From contig ASZZ01000002.1 of NCBI GenBank assembly GCA_000430305.1, forward strand, positions 1 to 64,000: a stretch of DNA of 64,000 nucleotides, written 5' to 3'. This DNA is from Streptococcus mitis 17/34. Its GTDB lineage: Bacteria; Bacillota; Bacilli; Lactobacillales; Streptococcaceae. The translations under genes were made by a program, and so were the position numbers. Shown in pieces: positions 36,423 to 46,033 of this stretch (the stretch's first letter is position 1; every line of letters begins with the position of its first letter). The notes under the pieces were generated by a model, which did no database searches, was not told the origin of the DNA, and saw only the letters and a program-made list of their open reading frames with translations.

Positions 36423-37739
36423 TTAGTTCCTCCAATGTTTTTCTAAGTGAGTGGATAGTTTGGAAATAGGAAAGCAGACTGCGAAATACAAGACCAGAAT
36501 GGTTCCATAAATCCAGAAGGAAGCGGTTGGGATGGTCAGGCGATTGCTGTCGATGATTTGCTGTCCAACCTTGGTCACTTCAACAACTCCAATCAAAACG
36601 ACTAAGGAAGTGGTTTTAATCATCCGAGTGACAAGATTGATGGCCTGTGGTAACAGTCTTCTCAAGACCTGTGGGATGATGATGTGGTAGTAAAGTTGAA
36701 CATTGGTCAAACCTAGCGCCTGTCCGCTTTCAAACTGATGTTTAGGGAGGGAAGTGATGGCTCCACGGACCAAGTCCCCCATTTCAGCTGTTCCCCAGAG
36801 GGTGAAAACGATAATAGCAGAAGTCTCTCCTGAGATATTGATATTAAAGTTTCGAGCCAAACCAAAGTAAACGATGAAGAGCAACACCAGCTGGGGCATG
36901 ATACGGATAAATTCCAGATACAATCGTGTTAAAAATCGTACGATTCTAGAATGGGAGGTCATGATGATTCCCATGACTGTTCCTAAAATCATGGATAAAA
37001 TGACAGACAGGATGGAAATCCCAATCGTAACGCCCAATCCCTGTAAGATACGCAGGAGATTATTTCCCTGAAAGAGTACTTGGATTCCCGAATCCTGCAT
37101 GGCGGAGCTCCTTTCTATCCAGCTAAAGACCAGTGAGATGGGCAGCAGCATAATCAGGTAAGCAATTACCAACATAGCTAGCGCAATGTCTGTCTCATAG
37201 TAGAGCCCAATCAAGTCCTTGGCGACGTACATGAGGTCTGCCAAAGCCACTGCTGAGAAAACAGAGGTTTCCTTGATGAGGAAAATGACATTGGCACTAA
37301 AAGACGGTAGGGCCACCGCTGTTGCTTGCGGAAGAACCACATAGCGAAATACCTGTACAGGCGTCAGACCGATAGCGAGGCCAATCTCATGCTGGGTTTG
37401 ACTGACGGCTTCCAACCCACTTCGGAAAGATTCTGCCATATAGGAGCCTCCTAAAAAGACTAGTCCCAGAGTAGCACAGACTTCCGAAGATAGGACAATC
37501 CCTATTCGGGGAAGCCCGAAGTAGAGAAAGAAGAGTTGAATCAAAAGGGGCGTGTTGCGTGACAATTCAATGTAGGCTGTCGCTACTTGCGCCAAAACAG
37601 GGATGCGGTAATGTCGGATGATACTAACGATTAAGCCGAGCAGAAAAGATCCCAAAATTCCCCAAGCTGCAATATGCAAGGTTAGGAGAAAAGCCTTTTG
37701 ATATAGTGGTAGATATTGTTCAACAATGGACCAATCCAA
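36423..37739 (-). CDS. Two amino-acid ABC permeases read as one frame (apparent fusion)
   Basis: The continuous 438-residue frame holds two complete His/Glu/Gln-type permease units. Unit 1 starts MDWSIVEQYLPLYQKAFLL (TTG start, GGGAGG upstream); unit 2 starts at about 37100 with MQDSGIQVLFQGNNLLRIL. At the junction the minus strand reads AAAGGAGCTCCGCCATG. Adding one G (about 37107-37110) restores a stop for unit 1 at 37060 (226 residues), while unit 2 runs 37100-36423 (225 residues) behind AAGGAG. So the fusion is probably an artefact of a one-base deletion, and the natural form is two genes overlapping by about 40 bases. A minus-strand TGCTACAAT -10 (37773-37781) may drive the unit. Confidence 0.85.
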   Translation of the reverse strand: MDWSIVEQYLPLYQKAFLLTLHIAAWGILGSFLLGLIVSIIRHYRIPVLAQVATAYIELSRNTPLLIQLFFLYFGLPRIGIVLSSEVCATLGLVFLGGSYMAESFRSGLEAVSQTQHEIGLAIGLTPVQVFRYVVLPQATAVALPSFSANVIFLIKETSVFSAVALADLMYVAKDLIGLYYETDIALAMLVIAYLIMLLPISLVFSWIERSSAMQDSGIQVLFQGNNLLRILQGLGVTIGISILSVILSMILGTVMGIIMTSHSRIVRFLTRLYLEFIRIMPQLVLLFIVYFGLARNFNINISGETSAIIVFTLWGTAEMGDLVRGAITSLPKHQFESGQALGLTNVQLYYHIIIPQVLRRLLPQAINLVTRMIKTTSLVVLIGVVEVTKVGQQIIDSNRLTIPTASFWIYGTILVLYFAVCFPISKLSTHLEKHWRN

Positions 37740-37922
37740 AAATAGAACCTCCCATCTAGAAATAATATAGTTATTGTAGCACTTAAAAGTTCCTTTGGAT
37801 AATATCTATTTTTTATTGCCGTTATAAGGATTTTTTATCATAGAAATAAAATTTCTGAAATTTCCAAACAAAATATTTGAAAAGTTTTGAAAAAAGAGTT
37901 AAGATATTTTTGTAATATACAA

Positions 37923-37936
37923 AGTAAACGCTTACT
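37923..37936 (+). promoter_or_regulatory. cre-like site upstream of lctO
   Basis: AGTAAACGCTTACT resembles the CcpA site TGWAANCGNTNWCA, except at both ends. It lies between the probable promoter (TAATAT near 37913) and AAGGAGG. Confidence 0.45.
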
Positions 37937-37954
37937 TATTAAGGAGGGCATTTT

Positions 37955-39091
37955 ATGTCATACAAAACAAGCAATGCAGAAGGCCATGTAGATTTCATCA
38001 ATACCTACGATTTGGAGCCAATGGCGCAACAAGTGATTCCGAAAGCAGCATTTGGCTATATCGCTAGTGGAGCGGAAGATACTTTCACTTTACGTGAGAA
38101 TATCCGCGCCTTTAACCACAAACTCATCGTTCCGCATACACTTTGCAATGTAGAAAATCCAAGTACAGAGATTGAATTTGCAGGTGAAAAATTGTCTTCA
38201 CCAATCATTATGGCGCCTGTTGCAGCTCATAAATTGGCAAATGAACAGGGTGAGGTGGCTACTGCGCGTGGTGTGCATGAGTTTGGTTCTCTTTATACAA
38301 CTAGCTCTTACTCTACTGTCGACCTTCCAGAAATTACGGAAGCCCTTCAAGGGACACCCCATTGGTTCCAATTTTACTTTAGTAAAGATGATGGCATTAA
38401 CCGTCATATTATGGACCGTGTGAAGGCTGAAGGTTATAAGGCGATTGTATTGACGGCAGATGCAACTGTAGGGGGCAATCGTGAGGTGGACAAACGTAAT
38501 GGTTTTGTCTTCCCAGTTGGCATGCCGATTGTTGAAGAATACCTGCCAGAAGGTGCTGGTAAATCAATGGACTTTGTTTACAAATCAGCTAAACAACGCT
38601 TGTCTCCACGTGATGTAGAATTTATCGCTGAATACTCAGGACTTCCTGTTTATGTCAAGGGCCCACAATGCCGTGAAGATGTTGAACGTTCGCTTGCTGC
38701 AGGTGCCTCTGGTATCTGGGTAACCAACCACGGTGGTCGCCAAATCGACGGTGGACCAGCTGCCTTCGACTCACTTCAAGAAGTAGCAGAAGCAGTTGAT
38801 AAACGTGTGCCAATCGTCTTTGACTCTGGTATTCGTCGTGGTCAACACGTCTTTAAAGCCTTGGCTTCAGGAGCAGACTTGGTAGCTATTGGTCGCCCTG
38901 TTATCTATGGCTTGGCCCTCGGTGGTAGTGTCGGTGTGCGTCAAGTCTTTGAACACTTGAATGCGGAATTGAAGACAGTTATGCAATTGTCTGGAACTCA
39001 GACTATTGAAGATGTCAAACACTTCAAACTCCGTCACAACCCATATAATCCAACCTTCCCAGTTGATCCTCGTGACTTAAAATTGTATTGA
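37955..39091 (+). CDS. lctO: L-lactate oxidase
   Basis: A 378-residue FMN-dependent alpha-hydroxyacid oxidase that turns lactate and oxygen into pyruvate and hydrogen peroxide. The FMN-binding start FGYIASGAEDTFTLREN, the active-site WVTNHGGRQIDGGPAAFD (base His and substrate Arg) and FDSGIRRGQHVFKALASGAD are visible. AAGGAGG precedes the start. It is monocistronic with a terminator. Together with SpxB it lets the cell cycle lactate and pyruvate while making peroxide. Confidence 0.93.
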   Translation: MSYKTSNAEGHVDFINTYDLEPMAQQVIPKAAFGYIASGAEDTFTLRENIRAFNHKLIVPHTLCNVENPSTEIEFAGEKLSSPIIMAPVAAHKLANEQGEVATARGVHEFGSLYTTSSYSTVDLPEITEALQGTPHWFQFYFSKDDGINRHIMDRVKAEGYKAIVLTADATVGGNREVDKRNGFVFPVGMPIVEEYLPEGAGKSMDFVYKSAKQRLSPRDVEFIAEYSGLPVYVKGPQCREDVERSLAAGASGIWVTNHGGRQIDGGPAAFDSLQEVAEAVDKRVPIVFDSGIRRGQHVFKALASGADLVAIGRPVIYGLALGGSVGVRQVFEHLNAELKTVMQLSGTQTIEDVKHFKLRHNPYNPTFPVDPRDLKLY

Positions 39092-39103
39092 TAAAAGAGA
39101 TTG

Positions 39104-39130
39104 CCTCCACTTGATGTGGAGGTTTTTCTT
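39104..39130 (+). terminator. Terminator after lctO
   Basis: CCTCCAC pairs with GTGGAGG around TTGAT, followed by TTTTT. Confidence 0.85.
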
Positions 39131-39192
39131 CGTCTATAGGAAGAATAAATCACCATTAAAAACTATATAAATATATTTTTTAATCAAATATC

Positions 39193-39221
39193 TTGCTAGG
39201 GCTTTCATTTTTTGCTATACT
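39193..39221 (+). promoter_or_regulatory. Promoter of first thiamine operon
   Basis: TTGCTA (39193-39198), 17 bases, TATACT (39216-39221) with extended TGC. The predicted start precedes the TPP riboswitch. The rest of the 450-base gap before tenA holds the riboswitch and its terminator. Confidence 0.7.
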
Positions 39222-39243
39222 GGTGCAGTAATTAAATAATAAA

Positions 39244-39320
39244 GACATTTGGGGTGCTTTAGGCTGAGATGATACCCATTGAACCTGATACAGTTAAGAC
39301 TGGCGAAGGGAAATGTGAAA
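39244..39320 (+). ncRNA. TPP riboswitch 1
   Basis: THI-box features are present in order: P1 GACATTTGGGG, GGCTGAGATGATACCC, GAACCTGATACAG, and GGCGAAGGGAAATGTG closing P1. Thiamine diphosphate binding is expected to favour the terminator at 39364-39400 and turn off tenA-thiM-thiE. Confidence 0.93.
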
Positions 39321-39363
39321 CGTTTTTTCGTATGTCGAAATGAACGGTCTAATCTTGTAAGCT

Positions 39364-39400
39364 AAACTCCAGTTCCTATATGTAATTGGAGTTTTTTTGT
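39364..39400 (+). terminator. Riboswitch-controlled terminator 1
   Basis: AAACTCCAGTT pairs with AATTGGAGTTTT, followed by T residues, 44 bases after riboswitch 1. Confidence 0.8.
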
Positions 39401-39542
39401 TCATTAATGACTGACAGCTTTGAGGCCAATCATTTAGGAGCTCTTCTTGAACGCCCTTGATTTTCTTTAAAAAGGTCAAGTAAAACTAGGATTTTCTTGG
39501 TGTTTTGTTGATTACGAACGAGTAAAGAGAGGAAAAATAAAT

Positions 39543-40211
39543 ATGGAAACACAAGACTATGCATTTGAGCCAGGTTTGACTGTTGGAGAATTATTAAAAA
39601 GCAGTCAGAAGGATTGGCAGGCTGCAATCAATCATCGTTTTGTCAAGGAACTTTTTGCAGGTACAATTGAGAATAAGGTCTTAAAAGACTACCTAATTCA
39701 AGATTATCACTTCTTTGATGCTTTCTTATCCATGCTGGGTGCTTGCGTAGCCCACGCAGATCAGCTTGAATCCAAGCTTCGTTTTGCCAAGCAACTAGGC
39801 TTTCTTGAAGCAGATGAAGACGGTTATTTCCAAAAGGCTTTCAAAGAGTTAAAAGTATCTGAGAATGACTATCTGGAAGTGACCTTGCATCCTGTAACAA
39901 AAGCCTTTCAGGATCTAATGTATTCGTCAGTGGCTTCATCAGACTATGCCCATCTTTTGGTCATGCTGGTCATTGCAGAAGGTCTCTATTTAGACTGGGG
40001 TTCTAAAGATTTGGCTCTACCTGAAGCCTATATTCATTCGGAATGGATCAATCTCCACAGAGGTCCTTTCTTTGCAGAGTGGGTTCAATTTCTAGTTGAT
40101 GAACTCAATCGTGTCGGCAAAGGTCGAGAAGATTTGACAGAACTTCAGCAACGCTGGAATCAAGCAGTTGCTTTAGAATTAGCATTTTTTGATATTGGTT
40201 ATGACGCCTAG
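39543..40211 (+). CDS. tenA: TenA-family thiaminase II (copy 1)
   Basis: A 222-residue helical-bundle enzyme that salvages the pyrimidine part of degraded thiamine (aminopyrimidine hydrolysis). TenA features include the Asp and Cys area LKDYLIQDYHFFDAFLSMLG and the C-terminal Glu region (QAVALELAFFDIGY). The segment LVMLVIAEGLYLDWGSK matches the family. It is the first gene after TPP riboswitch 1. A second, distinct tenA lies at 44812. Confidence 0.85.
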   Translation: METQDYAFEPGLTVGELLKSSQKDWQAAINHRFVKELFAGTIENKVLKDYLIQDYHFFDAFLSMLGACVAHADQLESKLRFAKQLGFLEADEDGYFQKAFKELKVSENDYLEVTLHPVTKAFQDLMYSSVASSDYAHLLVMLVIAEGLYLDWGSKDLALPEAYIHSEWINLHRGPFFAEWVQFLVDELNRVGKGREDLTELQQRWNQAVALELAFFDIGYDA

Positions 40212-40339
40212 ATAAGGTTCAGGATATTTACAAATTTGATGAGGTAAATCATTCAATGTAAATGAAAAAAATTCTCAACTAAAGATAGAGATAAATCGAA
40301 ATCAGTAGATCGTATAAAGTGAAAAGGAAGGATTTTAAT

Positions 40340-41122
40340 ATGACAAGTTTAAAATTATTAAAAGAAAAAGCACCTTTGGTTATTTGTATCACCAATGATG
40401 TAGTAAAAAATTTCACAGCAAATGGATTAGTAGCACTGGGTGCATCACCAGCCATGAGTGAGTTTCCTGCAGATTTAGAGGATTTGTTAAAGTATGCTGG
40501 AGGTTTATTAATAAACATAGGGACATTGACAGATGAAAATTGGAAATTATACCAAGCTGCTCTGAAAATTGCAGAGAAATATAATGTTCCTGCAGTTTTA
40601 GATCCTGTAGCCTGTGGAGCAGGAGAATATAGAAAAAAAGTAGCAGATGATCTAATTAACAATTACAAACTAGCTGCGATAAGGGGAAATGCTGGCGAGA
40701 TTGCCTCTTTAGTAGGGATAAATGTGGCATCTAAAGGAGTAGATAGTGCGGGCGTAGATAATATTGATGAAATTGCTCTAGCAGCAAATGAGAAGTTCAA
40801 TATTCCTATAATAGTAACAGGTGAAGTGGATGCTATTGCCGTGAATGGAGAAGTGGTAACGATTCATAATGGTAGTGCCATGATGCCAAAAGTTATTGGG
40901 ACAGGATGCTTATTAGGTGCTGTAGTAGCAAGCTTTATCGGACTTGAAAAAGGTCAAGAATTGAAATCACTAGAAACAGCAATGTTGGTTTACAATATCG
41001 CTGGAGAAATGGCAGAAAAACGTCCAAATGGACATCTTCCTGGAACATTTAAAGTTGAATTTATAAATGCTTTATATGAGATTACAGATGAAGATGTAAA
41101 GGAATTCAAAAGAGTGAAGTAA
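40340..41122 (+). CDS. thiM: Hydroxyethylthiazole kinase (copy 1)
   Basis: A 260-residue ribokinase-fold kinase that phosphorylates the thiazole moiety. [27 protein letters not shown] and the anion-hole [17 protein letters not shown] are conserved. AAGGAAGG precedes ATG 40340. Base composition is AT-rich compared with copy 2, suggesting a separate origin. It is followed by thiE after 1 base. Confidence 0.92.
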   Translation: MTSLKLLKEKAPLVICITNDVVKNFTANGLVALGASPAMSEFPADLEDLLKYAGGLLINIGTLTDENWKLYQAALKIAEKYNVPAVLDPVACGAGEYRKKVADDLINNYKLAAIRGNAGEIASLVGINVASKGVDSAGVDNIDEIALAANEKFNIPIIVTGEVDAIAVNGEVVTIHNGSAMMPKVIGTGCLLGAVVASFIGLEKGQELKSLETAMLVYNIAGEMAEKRPNGHLPGTFKVEFINALYEITDEDVKEFKRVK

Positions 41123-41123
41123 G

Positions 41124-41753
41124 ATGTTTCATAAAGAATTACTAAAACTATATTTTATTTGTGGAACGACTACTTGCCGAGGTAAAGATCTATATAGAGT
41201 CGTTGAGGAGGCCTTAAAAGGTGGTATAACCTTATTTCAATTTCGTGAAAAAGGTGAGGGAGCCTTAGAAGGTAAAGAAAAAGTCGAATTAGCAATTAAA
41301 CTACAAGATCTTTGTAAAAAATATAATGTGCCGTTTATCGTTAATGATGATATCGATTTGGCAATGGAGATTGACGCTGATGGCGTACATGTAGGTCAAG
41401 ACGATCTTGGAGTTGATGAAATTAGAAAATTGATGCCAGATAAAATAATTGGTCTTTCTATAAAAAACGAGGAAGAATTTCAACAATCAAAAGTTGAATA
41501 TGTAGATTATGTCGGTGTTGGTCCTGTATTTGATACCCAGTCAAAGGATGATGCTGGTGGTGCTATAGGTTATGAAGGTCTTAAATTGATGAGAAAACTA
41601 TTGCCACAGATGCCCTTAGTTGCAATTGGTGGCATACAGACGCAGCATATTAAAGACATTATGAAGACCAATATGGATGGTGTTTCAATCATTTCAGCAA
41701 TATCGTATGCAAAAAATATAGAAAAAACTGTTCGGGAAATGAGTGAACAATAG
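41124..41753 (+). CDS. thiE: Thiamine-phosphate synthase (copy 1)
   Basis: A 209-residue TIM-barrel enzyme that couples the pyrimidine diphosphate with thiazole phosphate. FREKGEGALEGKEK, PFIVNDDIDLAMEIDADGVH (substrate and Mg sites), VGVGPVFDT and VAIGGI are conserved. With thiM copy 1 it forms an AT-rich pair. The following 450-base gap holds the second promoter, riboswitch and terminator. Confidence 0.92.
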   Translation: MFHKELLKLYFICGTTTCRGKDLYRVVEEALKGGITLFQFREKGEGALEGKEKVELAIKLQDLCKKYNVPFIVNDDIDLAMEIDADGVHVGQDDLGVDEIRKLMPDKIIGLSIKNEEEFQQSKVEYVDYVGVGPVFDTQSKDDAGGAIGYEGLKLMRKLLPQMPLVAIGGIQTQHIKDIMKTNMDGVSIISAISYAKNIEKTVREMSEQ

Positions 41754-41919
41754 CTATCAATTTTTCCTTGTATTCTGATGGAGTAGGATTCTCTTTTTTC
41801 TAAAAAGCTATGTCCAGATTCAGCTCAAATGGCTAATCTATCAAACAAGACATTTGTTTTTTACAAAAGAAAGATCTGCTGTCTTTGTGAGTGCAAGGCT
41901 GTATTTCCAGTTCAATTTC

Positions 41920-41948
41920 TTGAATTAGAATAAATCGTTTGTTATAAT
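41920..41948 (+). promoter_or_regulatory. Promoter of second thiamine operon
   Basis: TTGAAT (41920-41925), 17 bases, TATAAT (41943-41948) with extended TG. Confidence 0.75.
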
Positions 41949-41969
41949 ATTTATATAATTAAATAATAA

Positions 41970-42046
41970 AGACATTTGGGGTGCTTTAGGCTGAGATGAT
42001 ACCCATTGAACCTGATACAGTTAATACTGGCGAAGGGAAATGTGAA
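41970..42046 (+). ncRNA. TPP riboswitch 2
   Basis: Same THI-box elements as riboswitch 1 and nearly identical in sequence (one clear difference in the aptamer, TTAAGAC versus TTAATAC). It lies ahead of the seven-gene thiamine transport and salvage operon. Confidence 0.93.
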
Positions 42047-42089
42047 AAGTTTTTTCTTGAGAAAGAAAAAACCATCTAATTTTGTAAGC

Positions 42090-42126
42090 AAAACTCTAAT
42101 TCTTGTGTGTGATTAGAGTTTTTTAT
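42090..42126 (+). terminator. Riboswitch-controlled terminator 2
   Basis: AAACTCTAAT pairs with ATTAGAGTTT, followed by T residues. Confidence 0.8.
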
Positions 42127-42203
42127 TTTTTACTAGATAGACTAGATGCAGAGTATGATGGCAGGTCTCTCTTAAATGCCCTATTGTCTTAAAAGGAGTT
42201 TTT

Positions 42204-42764
42204 ATGTTTAAAAAATGGCGTTTAAAAGATGTTATCTTGCTTGCTTTCTTGTCTATCTTTTTTGGTGGCGTTTTTGTGGGCTCAGGCTATCTGTTTGATA
42301 TCCTCACTCTGATTTTAGCACCTCTTGGTTTACAGGCCTTTGCCAATGAAATCCTCTTTGGTCTCTGGTGTATGGCTGCGCCCATTGCTGCCATCTTTGT
42401 TCCAAGAGTGGGAAGCGCAACGATTGGAGAAGTGCTAGCTGCGCTTGCTGAAGTCCTTTATGGTAGCCAATTCGGTCTAGGCGCTCTTTTGTCCGGCTTG
42501 GTTCAAGGTTTGGGAAGTGAACTTGGTTTTATCGTAACCAAGAATCGCTATGAAAGTTGGCTCTCTCTAACTGCTAATAGTATTGGGATTACGCTTGTTA
42601 GCTTTGTCTATGAATACATTAAGTTAGGTTACTACGCCTTCTCCCTTCCTTTTGTTCTTTCCTTGCTTGTAGTACGTTTTATTTCCGTCTTTTTCTTCTG
42701 TACCATCTTGGTTCGTGCCATTGTCAAACTTTATCATCAGTTTGCAGCTGGGGGCAAGGCATAG
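42204..42764 (+). CDS. ykoE: ECF transporter S component, YkoE type
   Basis: A 186-residue membrane protein with about five or six hydrophobic segments. The pattern WRLKDVILLAFLSIFFGGVF and GLWCMAAPIAAIFVPRVGSA matches the YkoE substrate-binding subunit thought to bind thiamine precursors such as hydroxymethylpyrimidine. It lies directly ahead of the ATPase and T subunit genes behind a TPP riboswitch, which fits thiamine-precursor uptake. Confidence 0.85.
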   Translation: MFKKWRLKDVILLAFLSIFFGGVFVGSGYLFDILTLILAPLGLQAFANEILFGLWCMAAPIAAIFVPRVGSATIGEVLAALAEVLYGSQFGLGALLSGLVQGLGSELGFIVTKNRYESWLSLTANSIGITLVSFVYEYIKLGYYAFSLPFVLSLLVVRFISVFFFCTILVRAIVKLYHQFAAGGKA

Positions 42765-44150
42765 ATGGGGCTGGAACTACGAGCGATTCAGTCCCCAATC
42801 TTCTCTGAGCCGCTTGATTTTACTTTTCATGCGCAAGCCTTTACCTTGTTAGTTGGGAGCAGTGGTTCAGGAAAATCTAGTCTCTTTCAAATGATTGCCC
42901 AAGTCAGTTCTCTTCTCTATAGCGGTCAAGTCCTGATAAATGGGAGCGAGGTCAGTCAGCTTTCTATCATCGAACGTGTCCAGACGGTTGGTCTTCTCTT
43001 TCAAAATCCCAATTATCAATTTACCATGGAGAACTTATTTGAGGAGCTGATTTTTACCTTGGAGAATATTGGGCATCCCGTTCAGGAAATTGATTCTAAA
43101 ATAGCAGATGTGGTTCGACAATGTCGCTGTGAGAAGATCTTGCACCGTCCCATCCATCACCTATCAGGTGGGGAAAAGCAAAAGGCTGCTTTGGCTGTTC
43201 TTTTTGCCATGAATCCTAGGGTCTATCTCTTGGATGAGCCTTTTGCTTCTATTGACCGCAAGAGTAGGATAGAGATATTGGAGATTCTAAAAGAGTTGGC
43301 CTCTAATGGGAAGACAGTTATTTTGTGCGACCATGATTTAACGGACTATGAATCCTATATCGACCATATGGTGGAACTAAGAGGCGGACAACTAAGAGAA
43401 GTGTTTCAAATCCCTTCCTCTGAGATGACACAGGTTGCATCAAAGGAAGTTACTTCTAGCCCGGAACTGTTCCATATGGATCGAACGACTTGTGAGCTGG
43501 ATCATCGTCCCCTCTTTTCAATTGCGGATTTTACAGTTTACCAAGGAATTTCCTGTATCTTGGGTGACAATGGTGTCGGGAAATCAACTCTCTTTCGCTC
43601 CATTCTTCAATTTCAAAAGTATAAGGGGCGCATTACCTGGAAGGGGACAGTTCTGAAAAAGAAAAAGAGTTTGTACCGTGACCTGACGGGTGTTGTTCAG
43701 GAAGCTGAGAAACAGTTTATCCGAGTCAGTCTGCGAGAAGAGCTTCAATTAGATGAACCTGATTCTGAAAGAAATCAGCGTATTCTTCAAGCCTTACGAT
43801 ATTTTGATTTGGAGCAGGCACTCGATAAGAGTCCTTATCAATTAAGTGGTGGTCAGCAAAAGATTCTTCAGCTATTGACCATCTTGACCAGTAAGGCTTC
43901 TGTGATCTTGCTAGATGAACCTTTTGCTGGTTTGGATGATAGAGCTTGCCATTATTTTTGTCAGTGGATTCTGGAGGATAGAAATCAAGGAAGAAGTTTT
44001 CTGATGATTAGCCATCGTTTAGATCCCTTGATTTCTGTGGTTGATTATTGGATTGAGATGACTAGTCAGAATCTTCGTCATGTGAAAGAAGTGACAATTA
44101 CCAAACCACTCACATCTCTGAGTAGCAATACTCAAGGGGAGGTGAAGTAG
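42765..44150 (+). CDS. ykoD: ECF transporter double ATPase, YkoD type
   Basis: A 461-residue protein with two ABC ATPase domains in one chain. Domain 1 has GSSGSGKSSLFQ, LSGGEKQKAALAVL and VYLLDEPFASID. Domain 2 has GDNGVGKSTLFRS, LSGGQQKILQLLT and VILLDEPFAGLD. It is the energising module (A and A') of the ECF transporter formed with ykoE and ykoC. It starts immediately after the ykoE stop. Confidence 0.9.
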   Translation: MGLELRAIQSPIFSEPLDFTFHAQAFTLLVGSSGSGKSSLFQMIAQVSSLLYSGQVLINGSEVSQLSIIERVQTVGLLFQNPNYQFTMENLFEELIFTLENIGHPVQEIDSKIADVVRQCRCEKILHRPIHHLSGGEKQKAALAVLFAMNPRVYLLDEPFASIDRKSRIEILEILKELASNGKTVILCDHDLTDYESYIDHMVELRGGQLREVFQIPSSEMTQVASKEVTSSPELFHMDRTTCELDHRPLFSIADFTVYQGISCILGDNGVGKSTLFRSILQFQKYKGRITWKGTVLKKKKSLYRDLTGVVQEAEKQFIRVSLREELQLDEPDSERNQRILQALRYFDLEQALDKSPYQLSGGQQKILQLLTILTSKASVILLDEPFAGLDDRACHYFCQWILEDRNQGRSFLMISHRLDPLISVVDYWIEMTSQNLRHVKEVTITKPLTSLSSNTQGEVK

Positions 44151-44151
44151 T

Positions 44152-44801
44152 ATGGTCAAAGTAGCAACCCAGACACCGATTATCAGTCTCTTCTTGCTGA
44201 TTTTATCCTTGGAGACATCTTTCCTTCCTTCGATTGCTTTGAATCTTTCGGTAGTCGCATTTTGCATTCTCTTTATGCTTTATTACCGTCGATTTAGGAT
44301 GTTGGCTTGGATGATTCTGCTTGCCATTTTGCCATCTTTGGCCAACTATTGGGCAGTTCAGTTACATGGAGATGCTTCGCAGGCAGTCATGCTTGGAACG
44401 AGGGCCTTTGTGACAGTTTGTATCGGCCTTGTCTTTGTTTCCTCTATTTCCCCAAAAGAGCTTCTCTTGTACTTGGCTCAAAAGGGGTTATCACGCTCTT
44501 GGCCTATGCCTTGATTGTGGTATTCAATTCTTTCCCCCTCATTCAGCAAGAAATCAAGTCCCTCAAGGAAGCTTGCTTATTACGCGGTCAAGAACTACAT
44601 GTTTGGTCACCCTTGATTTACAGCAAGGTTTTGATGACGGTCTTTAGATGGCGCCATCTTTACCTGAGAGCTCTGTCAGCACATGGATATGACGAACATG
44701 CACAGTTGAAGAATAGCTATCGGACTTTTTATATTACTAAAAAAACAAAATTAATCTACCTGCTTTTCTTTTTATTGCTTCAAACCAGTCTATTTTTATA
44801 A
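44152..44801 (+). pseudogene. ykoC: ECF transporter T component, YkoC type, frameshifted
   Basis: A CbiQ-type membrane coupling subunit. The first frame (VATQTPIISLFLLILSLETS, then VFVSSISPKELLLYLAQKG) ends at about 44512; the next frame continues VITLLAYALIVVFNSFPLI and SLKEACLLRGQEL, the coupling-helix region, to 44801. The break is in the G-run 44484-44487; one more G restores 216 residues. Its role is to transmit ATPase motion to YkoE. Probably a sequence error rather than a real loss. Confidence 0.85.
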
Positions 44802-44811
44802 AGGAGTTATT

Positions 44812-45504
44812 ATGGAATTTACAGATATTGCGATGGAATTATCCAAGGAAACTTGGCAGGCTTCCTTTCACCACCCCTTTGTATTACAGTTACAAGAAGG
44901 GGATTTAGCCCCGTCCATTTTTCGCTATTACTTGATTCAGGATGCCTACTATTTGAAGTCCTTCTCAGAAGCCTATCACCTCTTGGCTGATAAGACTTCA
45001 AACCAAGAGATGAAAAGACTCTTGAAACAAAATGCTCAGAGTCTAGTGGAGGGTGAGTTATTTATCCGTCAACAATTTTTCAAGGAATTGGAAATCAGCG
45101 ATCAGGAAATGGAGCAACATCCAATCGCTCCAACCTGCTATCATTACATTTCTCATATTTATCGGCAATTTGCAGAGCCAAACTTGGGCATTGCCTTTGC
45201 AAGTTTGCTGCCTTGTCCTTGGTTATACCATGATATAGGCAAATCACTTAATCTTAAACCATCACCAAATCCTCTCTACCAACAATGGATTGAAACTTAT
45301 ATTACGGATGAGTTAGAGCAACAGATCAGAGAGGAGGGAGCGCTAGTCAATCAACTCTATCGCGAAAGTGATGAGACAGACAAGAAAAAAATGTTAGCTG
45401 CCTTCCACATCAGTGTTCATATGGAAGCTAAGTTTTGGGAAATGGCCTACCAACACCAGACATGGAAGAGCGATTTACAGTCTTTAGAAAAAGGAGAAGA
45501 ATAG
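44812..45504 (+). CDS. tenA: TenA-family thiaminase II (copy 2)
   Basis: A 230-residue TenA-like helical protein (FVLQLQEGDLAPSIFRYYLI, QDAYYLKSFSEAYHLLADK) with the conserved FASLLPCPWLYHDIGK and the C-terminal HISVHMEAKFWEMAY. Typical canonical TenA has Cys and Glu in these spots, and both are present. AAGGAG precedes the start. Different from copy 1 in sequence, so it may have another substrate preference. Confidence 0.88.
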   Translation: MEFTDIAMELSKETWQASFHHPFVLQLQEGDLAPSIFRYYLIQDAYYLKSFSEAYHLLADKTSNQEMKRLLKQNAQSLVEGELFIRQQFFKELEISDQEMEQHPIAPTCYHYISHIYRQFAEPNLGIAFASLLPCPWLYHDIGKSLNLKPSPNPLYQQWIETYITDELEQQIREEGALVNQLYRESDETDKKKMLAAFHISVHMEAKFWEMAYQHQTWKSDLQSLEKGEE

Positions 45505-45508
45505 AAAC

Positions 45509-46033
45509 ATGAGAAAGCACCAATTACAAGTTCACAAATTAACCATTCTATCCATGATGATTGCCCTTGATGTAGTCCTTACGCCTATCTTTCGGATTGA
45601 GGGAATGGCACCGATGTCCAGTGTAGTCAATATTCTAGCAGGAATCATGATGGGACCTGTTTATGCTTTGGTTATGGCTACAGTCACAGCCTTTATCCGT
45701 ATGACGACTCAAGGGATTCCGCCTTTAGCTCTCACAGGAGCGACTTTTGGAGCCCTCCTTGCAGGTCTTTTTTATAAGTATGGTCGAAAATTTTATTTTT
45801 CTGCCTTGGGAGAAATTTTGGGAACAGGTATTATTGGTTCTATTGTTTCCTATCCTGTTATGGTACTCTTTACAGGATCTGCGGCGAAGCTTAGCTGGTT
45901 TATCTACACTCCTCGATTTTTCGGAGCAACCTTGATTGGTACAGCGATTTCCTTTATTGCCTTTCGATTTTTAATCAAGCAGGAATTCTTTAAAAAAGTG
46001 CAAGGATATTTCTTTGCTGAAAGGATAGACTGA
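45509..46033 (+). CDS. thiW: ThiW family ECF S component (thiazole uptake)
   Basis: A 174-residue membrane protein with several hydrophobic segments ([60 protein letters not shown]). ThiW proteins are predicted S components for hydroxyethylthiazole uptake. The gene overlaps thiM copy 2 by TGATG, and both sit in the TPP-controlled operon, which fits import followed by phosphorylation. Confidence 0.88.
   Translation: MRKHQLQVHKLTILSMMIALDVVLTPIFRIEGMAPMSSVVNILAGIMMGPVYALVMATVTAFIRMTTQGIPPLALTGATFGALLAGLFYKYGRKFYFSALGEILGTGIIGSIVSYPVMVLFTGSAAKLSWFIYTPRFFGATLIGTAISFIAFRFLIKQEFFKKVQGYFFAERID

Noticed and set aside
36423-37739. Novel fused ABC permease
   Set aside because: A complete ribosome-binding site and start for the second permease remain at the junction, and one added base restores two normal-length genes.
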